64,000 bases of DNA from Cohnella thailandensis (GTDB lineage Bacteria > Bacillota > Bacilli > Paenibacillales > Paenibacillaceae): assembly GCF_014212135.1 (NCBI RefSeq), contig NZ_JACJVQ010000003.1, positions 124,001 to 188,000 of the forward strand, written 5' to 3'. The notes under the pieces are model-generated. The model was not told where the DNA came from, did no database searches, and saw only the letters and a program-made list of their open reading frames with translations. Below, one piece after another: positions 40,703-49,666 of the stretch; within the stretch, counting starts at the first letter, position 1, and each line of letters opens with the position of its first letter. A program made the position numbers and the translations under genes.

Positions 40703-41419
40703 TTGCAGTTGGTCCTGGACCAAATCGCAAAAACATTCGACAACAAGAAGGTGCTCCAAGGAGCTGGGTTTACTTTTGAGAAGGGGAAGATCTACGGCCT
40801 GCTTGGACGCAATGGCGCGGGCAAAACAACGCTGTTCAACTGCCTAAGCGGAGAAACGAAGATGGATGGCGGGAAGGCGCTGATCGAGGAGAACGGCACG
40901 ACCCGCGAGCTGAGGGAGCAGGACGTCGGCTATGTGTACTCGCTTCCGATTCTGCCCGAGTTCCTGACCGGCTACGAGTTCGTGAAGTTCTTCATGGACA
41001 TCAACCGGGAGAAGCTCGAGCCGAATAAGACTCCGGACGATTATTTCGACTTGATGAGCATCGCGGAGGAAGACCGGCACCGGCTGATCAAGGGGTACTC
41101 GCACGGCATGAAGAACAAAATCCAGATGCTGCTGTTCCTCATGACGAAGCCGCCGGTCATTCTGCTGGACGAACCTCTGACCTCCTTCGACGTCATCGTG
41201 GCGCTGGAGATGAAGAACCTGCTGCGGTCGATGAAGCAGGACCACATTCTGATTTTCTCGACGCATATTCTGCAGCTCGCAACCGATCTGTGCGACGAGC
41301 TGGTCGTCCTGAACAACGGGCAACTGTCTCCCGTTCCGTCCGACCTGCTGCGCAGTCCGGAATTCGAAGCCAGCGTGATCGAGCTGCTGAAGGATGAGAG
41401 CCATGCTGAAGACGCTTAA
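40703..41419 (+). CDS. ABC transporter ATP-binding protein
   Basis: 238 aa from a TTG at 40703 preceded by GGAGGGGAAG. Walker A GRNGAGKTT, signature variant YSHGMKNK, Walker B VILLDEP, H-loop STHI. The signature departs from LSGGQ, as in many exporter ATPases. It overlaps the permease gene by 17 nt, so the two proteins form one exporter of unknown substrate. Confidence 0.92.
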   Translation: MQLVLDQIAKTFDNKKVLQGAGFTFEKGKIYGLLGRNGAGKTTLFNCLSGETKMDGGKALIEENGTTRELREQDVGYVYSLPILPEFLTGYEFVKFFMDINREKLEPNKTPDDYFDLMSIAEEDRHRLIKGYSHGMKNKIQMLLFLMTKPPVILLDEPLTSFDVIVALEMKNLLRSMKQDHILIFSTHILQLATDLCDELVVLNNGQLSPVPSDLLRSPEFEASVIELLKDESHAEDA

Positions 41420-43001
41420 TACGCTGCTCGCCATCCGCACGTCTTCCGCCGCCAACTGGTTTATTTATTTTTTCCGCAAGCTGCCGCTCCTCGGACGAAT
41501 CATGCCTGCTTCCGCCTACTCCAACCTGAAGCTAAAGCGGTTCGTTGCCGTGCTCGTTCGAATCTTCAGCTACGTATGGGCATTCGTCTCGAAGTTCGCT
41601 TATACGGGGTTGTTCGTCTTCTGGCCTGCCGCGTCGCTCGGCGGGGAGCTGCCGCAGGAAGATCGGCTTCTGCTGTTTTTCCATATTTTTATCCTGCTTA
41701 GCTTTATCGTCGCGGGCGTCTCTTACGCCGTTATCTTGGAGACCAAGAGGGAGAAGTACATCGCGGTAAAGCTGATGAGGCTGCCCGCTGCCCGTTACAT
41801 GAAGGCTTCGCTCGGCTATCGGTACGCCTTGTTCTTCGTCACGTACTTAGCCGCCCTGCCGGTATTCGTTTCTCTTCTGGGAGGCTCCATTCTGCAGGGG
41901 ATCCTGCTGGCGGTGTCGGTCACGTTGTGGAGGGTATGGATCGAGCGCTTTCATCTGTGGCTGTACGATAAGACCGGCGTGGTCCTGATCAAAAAGAATG
42001 CGATCGTGTGGCTAACCATCGGACTTGGATGTGCAGCCGCCTATGCGCCGCTACTAATGGAGGCAACTCCAACCTGGGTTTCGTTGCTGGCCAATGTACC
42101 CGTCGCCCTGGCCGTAACCGTATGGGGCCTTGTCTCGGCTGTCCGGCTAGCCCGTTACCCCGATTACGCGAAAGCCGTCGAAGCCGCGACGAAGAAGGAC
42201 GATCCGCTGCTCAATATCGGGCAGATGATCGCGGACGCGCAGAAGGCCGACGTGAAGCAAGCGACCGGGGATTATTCTCTGAAAACGTTGACGGACGAGT
42301 CGGCACGGGGCAAAGAGGGGTACGCCTACTTAAACTCGCTCTTCTTCTCGCGTCACCGCAAGCTAATCGCGCAACCGGTGTATAAGAGACTCGCGATCGC
42401 CTTGGCCATCGGCATCGTCGGGGCGGTCCTCGCTTTGCTGTATCGCGAACAAGCCGCTCAGCTGGAGCTGGCGGCGTTATTCCCGTATCTGCCCATTACC
42501 GTTTTCTTCTTCTCCGTGGGAGAAAGAGCATGCAAGGCGATGTTCTACAACTGCGATCAGAGCTTGATGCGGTACAGCTTCTATCGCAGCGCGGCCGATC
42601 GGCACTTCCGAATCCGCCTGTTCCGGGTCATCGGCCTGAATCTGGCGATCGCAGCCGCGCTTGGCGCCGCAATGACGGTCATGGCCGTCGCTGCAGGAAC
42701 AGCGATAAACGGAACTCTTCTCCTGCTGTGGATTTACGTTCTGGCGCTGTCCGTGCTGTTCTCCATTCATCATCTGTTCATGTATTACATCTTCCAGCCG
42801 TACAGCGTCGAATGGACGACGAAGAGTCCGGTCTTCCATATCGTGAATACGGTCATCTCGATGTTCTGCGGGGCCAGCATATGGCTTCACGCTCCGTCCG
42901 CCGTCTTCATCACCGTCGCTCTGGTTCTGACGCCGCTTTACTTCGCGATCGCGCTCGTGCTCGTTCGCCGAATCGGTTATCGCACTTTCCGGATTAAATA
43001 A
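41403..43001 (+). CDS. ABC transporter permease (large)
   Basis: 532 aa from the ATG at 41403, which has AAGGA at eight nucleotides; an ATG nine bases earlier overlaps that site. About ten to twelve hydrophobic helices, with a long cytoplasmic stretch around residues 255-310. Membrane partner of the ATPase at 40703-41419. Length and pairing fit the large ABC-2-like permeases in bacilli. Substrate unknown. Confidence 0.87.
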   Translation: MLKTLNTLLAIRTSSAANWFIYFFRKLPLLGRIMPASAYSNLKLKRFVAVLVRIFSYVWAFVSKFAYTGLFVFWPAASLGGELPQEDRLLLFFHIFILLSFIVAGVSYAVILETKREKYIAVKLMRLPAARYMKASLGYRYALFFVTYLAALPVFVSLLGGSILQGILLAVSVTLWRVWIERFHLWLYDKTGVVLIKKNAIVWLTIGLGCAAAYAPLLMEATPTWVSLLANVPVALAVTVWGLVSAVRLARYPDYAKAVEAATKKDDPLLNIGQMIADAQKADVKQATGDYSLKTLTDESARGKEGYAYLNSLFFSRHRKLIAQPVYKRLAIALAIGIVGAVLALLYREQAAQLELAALFPYLPITVFFFSVGERACKAMFYNCDQSLMRYSFYRSAADRHFRIRLFRVIGLNLAIAAALGAAMTVMAVAAGTAINGTLLLLWIYVLALSVLFSIHHLFMYYIFQPYSVEWTTKSPVFHIVNTVISMFCGASIWLHAPSAVFITVALVLTPLYFAIALVLVRRIGYRTFRIK

Positions 43002-43002
43002 G

Positions 43003-44181
43003 TCAACCCTTCTGCCGCTCGACCTCCAGAATCGCCCTTTGGTGGATGAGACGCATGACCGAATCTTCCATCGGAGGGTTAGAAAGGCCGAACCTCACGT
43101 CGCGATAGAGCCGTTGGAGCGGATGGGTCTGCGACAGCCCGTGCGCTCCGGCAATGCGAAGCGCCTTGTCCACAACGGACAAGGCCGTTTGAACGGCGAA
43201 CACCTTGACCGCCCCCAGTTCCGCCAGCCAGTAGCTCGGATCACCGTCCGATTCCTCGTAACGGGCCGCCGCGGAATACATATAGTGCCGCGCCGCCGAC
43301 AGCTCGAGATCGATCGCGGCGATCTGCTGGCCGATGTTCGGCGCGTACAGGATCGGGCGGTCGAGCGTGTTCGGCTGATAGCTCTCGGCGAAGGCGATCG
43401 CTTCCGCCCTCGCCGCAAGGGCGATCCCCAAGTAGCAGGCCGGAATGTGCAGCAGGTACGGATTCACCGTCGGGCCGGCCTTCTGCGAAGCGCGGAACAC
43501 GAGGGCGTCGGCCGGAAGCTCGACGTTATCGAGCGCGAGGTCGTGGCTGCCCGTCCCCCGCATCCCCATCACGTTCCAGGTCGGATCGACCGACACTCCG
43601 GGGGCCGACATCGGGATCAGGAAGTCCGCGTGCTCTCCCTCTTCCTCCAGCGTTACGCCGACGATCGCCGTATCGAGTACCGGGGACAGGGTGGTGAAGG
43701 TTTTACGCCCGTTCAGCACGTAGCCGCCTTGAGCCGACCGCTTCGCCTTCGTCTGATATTGGCCGCCCCGAGACGGGCTCCCCGTCGCCTTCTCCGAATT
43801 CGCCCGATTCGTAAGACCACCCGCCACCGCCGACCGGAAAACCCGCTCCAGAGCCGCCTCCGACCAGGGTCGTCTTACCGCCAGTTCGAAAACAACGCTC
43901 AGGTGCCACCCCATTCCGAGAGCGATGGCCGGATCGCCCTGCGCGAGCCGTTCCTGGTAGAGCAAGAATTCGTAAAGGCTAATCTCCGCGCCGCCGTATT
44001 CCTTCGGAACCGTCCAGCCGGGATAGCCGATCTCCCTCAGCAATTCGATATGACGATGGCTGAAGCCATTGGCCAAATCCGTCTCGTGCGCGCCGATCTT
44101 CATCTCGTCCGCCGCCTTGCCGATAAGCCGGAGCCGCTCCTCCTGCTCCGGCGTTCTTGCGAAACTGCCGTTGCTTATCAT
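43003..44181 (-). CDS. Acyl-CoA dehydrogenase family flavoprotein
   Basis: 391 aa from the ATG at 44181, which has GAGGAGGAGG upstream. The three-domain fold is visible: helical N-domain, beta domain (GRKTFTTLSPVLDTAIVGV, VMGMRGTGSHDLALDNVELP) and helical C-domain ending IAGAHGLSQTHPLQRLYRDVRFG. The C-terminal catalytic-base segment (usually with Gly-Thr and Glu) reads SNPPMEDSV here, so it could be a monooxygenase-type relative rather than a classic dehydrogenase. Monocistronic and convergent with the ABC permease gene only 1 nt away. Confidence 0.88.
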   Translation of the reverse strand: MISNGSFARTPEQEERLRLIGKAADEMKIGAHETDLANGFSHRHIELLREIGYPGWTVPKEYGGAEISLYEFLLYQERLAQGDPAIALGMGWHLSVVFELAVRRPWSEAALERVFRSAVAGGLTNRANSEKATGSPSRGGQYQTKAKRSAQGGYVLNGRKTFTTLSPVLDTAIVGVTLEEEGEHADFLIPMSAPGVSVDPTWNVMGMRGTGSHDLALDNVELPADALVFRASQKAGPTVNPYLLHIPACYLGIALAARAEAIAFAESYQPNTLDRPILYAPNIGQQIAAIDLELSAARHYMYSAAARYEESDGDPSYWLAELGAVKVFAVQTALSVVDKALRIAGAHGLSQTHPLQRLYRDVRFGLSNPPMEDSVMRLIHQRAILEVERQKG

Positions 44182-44356
44182 GCCGCCAACCTCCTCCTCG
44201 CCCAAAAGCTACCTTTCCTTAGCCGCTAAGTATGGTTAAACGCTAACACCATTCCCTTCGAGCGTCAACCGCCGCGCCGACGGCAAAGAGCCGCTGATCG
44301 TCTCAGCGGCACAGCTATAGCGTTATCCCGAAAACAAACGGTTAGACTCGCCCCCC

Positions 44357-44737
44357 TTACAAAGCCCCGCATTCTTGAGCGATCCGCTCCGCCTCGTCGT
44401 AGTCCTCTTCCTCGAAGATGGCGACGAGCATGATGTCCCGCCCGGTCTCCCGATTCTCGTAGCCGCCGGAGCTCATCCCGCTCGCGCTGACATTGGCGGC
44501 GGCAAGCACGCCGGCGTCCGGGCCGTCGAAGTCGCCGCCTAGCGTCAGGTGGCCCAAGCCGGGGAAGTCCCCCGTTATCGTTCCGCCGATCCTGTCCAGG
44601 CTTTGAAATCCCGTGCCGGCAAAGCCGTCGATCCGCTCGATGGCGTAGTCGATCAGCCTAAGCGACTTCATCCGATCCACGGCTTCCTTGGCCTGATCGG
44701 GCGTGTTGAAGTAAGCAAACAGCGTTCTCTCCGACAT
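44357..44737 (-). CDS. Small conserved-looking protein of unknown function
   Basis: 126 aa. The N-terminus (MSERTLFAYFNTPDQAKEAVDRMKSL) resembles the alpha/beta unit of general-stress proteins of the YflT type. The middle is Gly/Asp-rich and the C-terminus VAIFEEEDYDEAERIAQECGAL is similar in style. No function can be stated. Divergent from the methyltransferase gene with about 140 nt between. Start follows AGGGAAGC. Confidence 0.75.
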   Translation of the reverse strand: MSERTLFAYFNTPDQAKEAVDRMKSLRLIDYAIERIDGFAGTGFQSLDRIGGTITGDFPGLGHLTLGGDFDGPDAGVLAAANVSASGMSSGGYENRETGRDIMLVAIFEEEDYDEAERIAQECGAL

Positions 44738-44879
44738 AGGAAGCTTCCCTCCAATCGCAATTGACGCTGGTAGCTTCTGTCTCGCGCAGAGGAATTATGC
44801 ACATTGCCGATTTTCCCCCTTCCCAAGCGAGCCGCGCCAACCTATAATATGGGAAAATTTCTCGAGAGGCGGTACAGCC

Positions 44880-45686
44880 ATGGCAGACGTATCCCGGGCG
44901 CGAGCCCATATGCCGGAAGGAACGAACGCGGTCATTAACAAGCGGTCTCTCGCCGCGTCCAACAAGAGGTTAGCCGAGCTTCTGAAGCCCGGCATGTCGG
45001 CGCTCGACGTCGGCTGCGGAAGCGGAGCGATCACGGGGGGCATTGCGGAAGCGGTAGGTCCGCAAGGCGAAGCGGTGGGCGTCGACGTCAACGAGCGATT
45101 GATCGCGGATGCGCGTCGGCAGCACGGGGATAAAGGCGGGACGCTCCGCTTCGAGATCGCCGATATCTACGCCTTGCCTTCGAGCGGGAGCTTCGATATC
45201 GTCGCCGCCGCGAGAGTGCTGCAATGGTTGGACCGCCCGAAAGCGGCGCTGGGGCAAATGATCGAGGCGGCGAAGCCCGGCGGCCAAGTGCTCGTACTCG
45301 ACTACAACCACGAGAAGATCGTCTGGGAGCCGGAGCCGCCGGCCGCATTCCGCCACTTCTATGATCAGTTCCTGAAGTGGCGATCGGACGGCGGCATGCA
45401 TAACGCGATCGCCGACGAGCTGCAGGGGATGTTCGAAGCCGCCGGGCTGACCCACGTACGCGTCTCCGATCAATCGGAGACGGTGAAGAGAGGCGAGCCC
45501 GGGTTCGAAGCCGGCATCGCCATCTGGGCCGAGGTCGCGGCCAGCCGGGGGCATCAATTGGTTACCGATGGTTATCTGTCCGAGGAAGAGCGCGCTAATG
45601 CCGAGGCCTCCTACCGAGACTGGATCGCGGAAGAGGCCGTCAGCCAAACGATGTACCTCCTCGCCGTCGAAGGAACTCGAATCTAG
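44880..45686 (+). CDS. SAM-dependent class I methyltransferase
   Basis: 268 aa. Motif I is LDVGCGSGAITGGIAE near residue 41, motif II GVDVNERLI, and the post-motif LQWLDRPKAALGQM is typical of UbiE/Ubi-type small-molecule methyltransferases. The start has GAGAGGCGGTACAGCC. It is followed 22 nt later by an MFS transporter gene, so the product or substrate may be exported (inference). Confidence 0.9.
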   Translation: MADVSRARAHMPEGTNAVINKRSLAASNKRLAELLKPGMSALDVGCGSGAITGGIAEAVGPQGEAVGVDVNERLIADARRQHGDKGGTLRFEIADIYALPSSGSFDIVAAARVLQWLDRPKAALGQMIEAAKPGGQVLVLDYNHEKIVWEPEPPAAFRHFYDQFLKWRSDGGMHNAIADELQGMFEAAGLTHVRVSDQSETVKRGEPGFEAGIAIWAEVAASRGHQLVTDGYLSEEERANAEASYRDWIAEEAVSQTMYLLAVEGTRI

Positions 45687-45708
45687 CAACGAAAGGCGGT
45701 TCTACGCT

Positions 45709-47007
45709 ATGAGGCATGAACCCCGCAGCATGCAAGAGTACGTCGATTCTCCAAGCATGCAGCACAAGCTATTCAAGCGATCCTTGCTGATCGTCATCCT
45801 CTCGCAGATTTTCGGAGGAGCCGGCCTTGCCGCGGGGGTAACCGTAGGCGCGCTTCTGGCCCAGGATATGTTGGGCACGGAAAGCTACGCGGGGATGCCC
45901 ACGGCATTGTTCACCTTGGGCTCGGCCCTGGCTGCTTTTCTCGTGGGGCGTCATTCGCAGCGGCACGGGCGCCGCTTGGGTCTGGCCGCCGGGTTCTTCG
46001 CGGGGGGCATCGGAGCGATAGGGGTCATTATCGCCGCCATGAACGAGAGCATAGTTCTTCTGTTCCTCTCTTTGTTCGTTTATGGGGCGGGGACGTCCAC
46101 GAACCTGCAAGCGCGTTATGCCGGCACGGACTTGGCTAAACCCGACCAACGAGCCAAAGCGATCAGCTTCGCCATGGTCTCGACGACGTTGGGAGCGGTA
46201 GCCGGTCCTAATCTGGTGGATGCCATGGGTCGTTTCGCAACGTCCGTCGGCATCCCGGCTCTTGCGGGCCCTTTTATTTTTGCCGCCGTCGCTTTTATCC
46301 TGGCCGGGTTCGTCTTCTATCTGTTCCTCCGTCCGGACCCGTCCGTCGTTGCAAAGGCGATATACGAGGCCCGATCGGAGCAGGGCCTTCCCGCGGAAGC
46401 CACGCCGGGTACCCCCATGCGGAACAACCGAAATCTCATCGTCGGGGCCGCCGTGATGATCTTGACTCAGATCGTCATGGTCGCGATCATGACGATGACG
46501 CCTATCCACATGAAGCATCACGGACATGGCTTGGGCGATGTAGGCTTGGTCATCAGCATCCATATCGGATTCATGTTTCTGCCCTCTCTGCTTACGGGCG
46601 TTCTCGTCGATAAGATCGGTCGCACGACGATGTCGATCGCTTCGGGCGCGGTTCTGCTGGCTGCCGGGATTGTCGCCGCTCTGGCGCCGGCCGATTCCTT
46701 ATTCGTTCTTATCGTTGCTCTTGCCCTGCTAGGTCTTGGCTGGAACTTGGGCCTGATCAGCGGTACCGCGCTTATCGTCGATGCGACGGATCCGATAACC
46801 CGCGCCCGAACCCAAGGAACGATCGACGTGCTGATCGCGCTGGCGGGGGCGTCGGGCGGAGCCTTATCCGGCATGGTCGCCGCCTATTCCAGCTACGCGG
46901 CGCTTTCGCTTGCCGGCGGCGGACTCGCTCTCCTGCTCGTGCCCGTGGTGCTATGGTCCCGCAGGAAACCGAAGCCCGTCTCTCCGGACGGGATCCCGTT
47001 GAACTAA
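45709..47007 (+). CDS. MFS transporter
   Basis: 432 aa from the ATG at 45709, with GAAAGGCGG upstream; an upstream extension of the frame overlaps the methyltransferase gene. Twelve membrane helices are predicted from the hydrophobic pattern. The loop 2-3 motif is degenerate (LVGRHSQRHGRRLGLAAG). Likely a drug or metabolite exporter. Ends at a strong terminator. Confidence 0.92.
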   Translation: MRHEPRSMQEYVDSPSMQHKLFKRSLLIVILSQIFGGAGLAAGVTVGALLAQDMLGTESYAGMPTALFTLGSALAAFLVGRHSQRHGRRLGLAAGFFAGGIGAIGVIIAAMNESIVLLFLSLFVYGAGTSTNLQARYAGTDLAKPDQRAKAISFAMVSTTLGAVAGPNLVDAMGRFATSVGIPALAGPFIFAAVAFILAGFVFYLFLRPDPSVVAKAIYEARSEQGLPAEATPGTPMRNNRNLIVGAAVMILTQIVMVAIMTMTPIHMKHHGHGLGDVGLVISIHIGFMFLPSLLTGVLVDKIGRTTMSIASGAVLLAAGIVAALAPADSLFVLIVALALLGLGWNLGLISGTALIVDATDPITRARTQGTIDVLIALAGASGGALSGMVAAYSSYAALSLAGGGLALLLVPVVLWSRRKPKPVSPDGIPLN

Positions 47008-47012
47008 CTCAC

Positions 47013-47042
47013 AAGGCAGCCGATCGAGCGATCGGCTGCCTT
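47013..47042 (+). terminator. Terminator after the MFS gene
   Basis: AAGGCAGCCGATC pairs perfectly with GATCGGCTGCCTT around a 4-nt loop, followed by TTCTTCTTTT. Confidence 0.92.
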
Positions 47043-47163
47043 CTTCTTTTCCGCGTAATTTGATCTCGATCGCCATCAACGATAAACTGATTTTGACAAT
47101 TCGTCCTTACAATGAAGGAATGATTTCCTTTGACTCTCACGGACTCGCAGAGGAGGCTAAGCG

Positions 47164-48207
47164 ATGGCGGTATGGCGGAGAATCGCTCCGGCGGCGCTCA
47201 AGACGGCTCTGAAATGGGCGCTTGTCGCGGTCATCCTCTATTTCCTGATTCGCAATATCCCGATCAAACCGGCGGAGCTCGGTTCGTTCTTGTATCATGC
47301 GAACGCCCGTTTTTACGCCTCGCTGCTGATCTTCTCCCTATTTCTCATGATGCAGGCCGGCATCTGGGTGCTCATCGTCCGGGCGACGATGGCGAGAGAC
47401 GAGGCTTCCGGCCAGTCCGCCGCGCCCAGGCTTCGGATGGGGACGGGGCTGACCATCTTTATCGACTCCCAATTCGCGAAGTACATTCCGGGCGGGATCT
47501 GGAACTACGCGGGCCGGATCGTTCTCGCGGGGCGCGAGGGGATCTCGTTCGAGGCGCTCACGGCTTCCGTTATCTACGAAACCGTGCTGCTCGTGGCCGC
47601 CGCATTCCTGTACGCCCTCCTGCTCTTAGCGATGCTGGGCAGCGTGCCCCTGATCCCGCTTATCCTCGGGACGGCCGCGGTTCTCGGACTCGCTTACGCG
47701 TACTATCCCCGGCTTGCCTCCGTCGTCGGGAAGGGATTCGCCTTCGCCTCGCGAAGGGGACCGGCGAAGAAGTTGATCCAGAGGTTCAATCGGCCCGCGG
47801 ACGGAGAGGGTCTCGGCCCTGCGATCGCCATTATGCCGCGCCGCCGCTTCTTCGGCTGCCTGCTTCTCTTCCTGTTCAGCCACTTCATCATGGGGATCGC
47901 CTTCTGGATGATGGTAGGCAGCTTCGACAGGGGACAGATCGGCCTGTTCTACGCGGCGGGCACCTTCGCGGCCTCTTGGCTGATCGGCTTGCTCAGTCCT
48001 CTCCCCGGCGGTCTCGGCGTGAGAGAAGGCTTTCTGGTCTACTTCCTGTCGCTGAAGATCGACTCGAACGCGGCCTTGCATATCTCGGTTATCGCTCGAT
48101 TGTGGAACGTGATGGCGGAAGTGCTGTTCTGGGTGATTCTGCACGCCGTTCGTTTTCCGTTCAGAAAGAGGAATAAGCCCGAACGCGGACAAGAGCCGAA
48201 TGCATGA
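47164..48207 (+). CDS. Lysylphosphatidylglycerol-synthase-like integral membrane protein (YbhN/UPF0104 type)
   Basis: 347 aa with about eight membrane helices. The family pattern shows in DSQFAKYIPGGIWNYAGR and in SPLPGGLGVREGFLVYFL, typical of the flippase-like domain of MprF and the UPF0104 group. It lacks the soluble aminoacyl-transferase half, so it is not MprF itself. A neighbouring glycosyltransferase (48324-49526) follows, which suggests a role in glycolipid or envelope assembly. It ends inside a terminator hairpin. Confidence 0.88.
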   Translation: MAVWRRIAPAALKTALKWALVAVILYFLIRNIPIKPAELGSFLYHANARFYASLLIFSLFLMMQAGIWVLIVRATMARDEASGQSAAPRLRMGTGLTIFIDSQFAKYIPGGIWNYAGRIVLAGREGISFEALTASVIYETVLLVAAAFLYALLLLAMLGSVPLIPLILGTAAVLGLAYAYYPRLASVVGKGFAFASRRGPAKKLIQRFNRPADGEGLGPAIAIMPRRRFFGCLLLFLFSHFIMGIAFWMMVGSFDRGQIGLFYAAGTFAASWLIGLLSPLPGGLGVREGFLVYFLSLKIDSNAALHISVIARLWNVMAEVLFWVILHAVRFPFRKRNKPERGQEPNA

Positions 48208-48229
48208 ACGCGTCCGGCTCTTGTTCCGC
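48185..48229 (+). terminator. Terminator overlapping the flippase-like gene's end
   Basis: GCGGACAAGAGCCG pairs with CGGCTCTTGTTCCGC (one bulge), followed by CAACTTTT. The stop codon at 48205-48207 lies in the loop. Confidence 0.7.
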
Positions 48230-48323
48230 CAACTTTTACACAATCCCGCATCGTCGTTAACATGGGGCATGACAGTTCGGTTATACAATCAAGGAATGGC
48301 TCTGCACAAAAGGGTGAAGAGAA

Positions 48324-49526
48324 ATGAAACGCAGAAAAGTCGTGCTCGTCACGGGAGTATTTCCGCCGGGCATCGGGGGAATGCAAAATTATTACTATAA
48401 CCTCTCCAAGCACACCAAGCACAAGCTGACCGTTCTTGCGTCCGAATATCCGGGGAGCGCCGAATTCGACCGCGAGCAGTCTTTTCCTATCGAACGGGGG
48501 GAATTCCTTCGGGGCGAAGGCATCGACATCGGGCGTTGGGGAAGCCTGTTCCGCCATGTTCGCCGGACGCTGCGCCGCGAGGAGCCGGACGTCACTCTGT
48601 ACGGCTACGTGCTGATCGGTGTTATCGGCCTGCTGTTTCATTGGTTCGGGGGAAGGCGCTACATCATCTCCACCCATGGGATGGATATGCTCATGTTCCG
48701 AAGATTCCCGGGGCTGAACCAGCTGGTGAAGCTCATCCTGAGAAAAGCGGACGGGGTGCTGACGAACAGCGAATATACGAGAAACCTGGTTCTGGAGTAC
48801 GGGGTGGATCCGAGAAGGATCAGCATCGTCAACCCGGGAGTGGAGTCGTTGTACGATAAGGCCGAGCCCAATCCTGAGTTGGTCGCGCGGCATCGATTGG
48901 AGAATAAATACGTTCTTCTTACCGTCGGAAGGCTCGTCCGCCGCAAAGGCCACGACCGGGTCATCGAAGCGATGCCCGCCATCCTGAAGCGCATCCCGAA
49001 TGCCGTCTATCTGATCGTCGGCGACGGTCCCGAGCGGGAACGGTTGGCGAAGCTGGCTAAGGATATCGGCGTCGGGGAAGAGGTTCGGTTCGTCGGGAGC
49101 GTAGGCGGAAGCGAGAGATTGAACGAGTATTTTAACCTGGCGAACCAGTTCGTCATGGTGGCCAGAGAACTAAAGGAAGGCGACGCGGAGGGGTTCGGCA
49201 TCGTCTACCTGGAGGCGGCTTCCGCCTGCGTGCCGGTGATCGCCGGAAGGTCCGGGGGAGCGTCCGAAGCGGTATTGGACGGGCTGACGGGCGTGCTGGT
49301 CGATCCGGAATCGACGAGCGAGATCGCGGAGGCGGTCGCTCGATTATCGGGCGACGCGGCGCTAAGGGAACGCCTTATACGCAACGGCTACCGCCGCGCC
49401 AAGACGCAATTCCAGCACCATGCGCTAGCCGAGGCGTTTGACGCTTACGTCGACCGGGTATGCTCCAGACCGGCCAAGCGCCGCAAGCCGGCCAAGAAGC
49501 CGGCGGTGGGCAAGATTCATCCGTAG
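48324..49526 (+). CDS. Glycosyltransferase family 4 protein
   Basis: 400 aa. GT-B fold marks: VTGVFPPGIGGMQNYYYNLSKHT at the N-terminus, TVGRLVRRKGHDRVIEAM in the middle, and the GT4 nucleotide-sugar motif EGFGIVYLEAASACVPVIAG in the C-terminal half. The last 25 residues are Lys/Arg/Pro-rich. It likely transfers a sugar to a lipid or polymer at the membrane. No adjacent polysaccharide cluster is visible. Confidence 0.92.
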   Translation: MKRRKVVLVTGVFPPGIGGMQNYYYNLSKHTKHKLTVLASEYPGSAEFDREQSFPIERGEFLRGEGIDIGRWGSLFRHVRRTLRREEPDVTLYGYVLIGVIGLLFHWFGGRRYIISTHGMDMLMFRRFPGLNQLVKLILRKADGVLTNSEYTRNLVLEYGVDPRRISIVNPGVESLYDKAEPNPELVARHRLENKYVLLTVGRLVRRKGHDRVIEAMPAILKRIPNAVYLIVGDGPERERLAKLAKDIGVGEEVRFVGSVGGSERLNEYFNLANQFVMVARELKEGDAEGFGIVYLEAASACVPVIAGRSGGASEAVLDGLTGVLVDPESTSEIAEAVARLSGDAALRERLIRNGYRRAKTQFQHHALAEAFDAYVDRVCSRPAKRRKPAKKPAVGKIHP

Positions 49527-49531
49527 CAAGC

Positions 49532-49587
49532 AAAAGCGCACTTCGGTCGGCGTCGCCTCCTGGGCGAAACCGATGAAGTGCGCTTTT
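49532..49587. terminator. Terminator between convergent glycosyltransferase and FecCD genes
   Basis: AAAAGCGCACTTC pairs with GAAGTGCGCTTTT (13 bp), with GGTCGG/CCGAT inner pairs. T-run follows on the plus strand; the complement has a matching A/T pattern. Confidence 0.88.
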
Positions 49588-49666
49588 TAGCTTGCCGGCA
49601 GCTCGCCACGGGACTCTCTTCGGAAGCAGCTCGTGCTGCATGATGGCGAGCGACGATTAAGTTCGA

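Noticed and set aside
43003..44181. Loss of the acyl-CoA dehydrogenase catalytic base as an oddity
   Set aside because: The base position varies among subfamilies, and SNPPMEDSV alone does not show inactivity.
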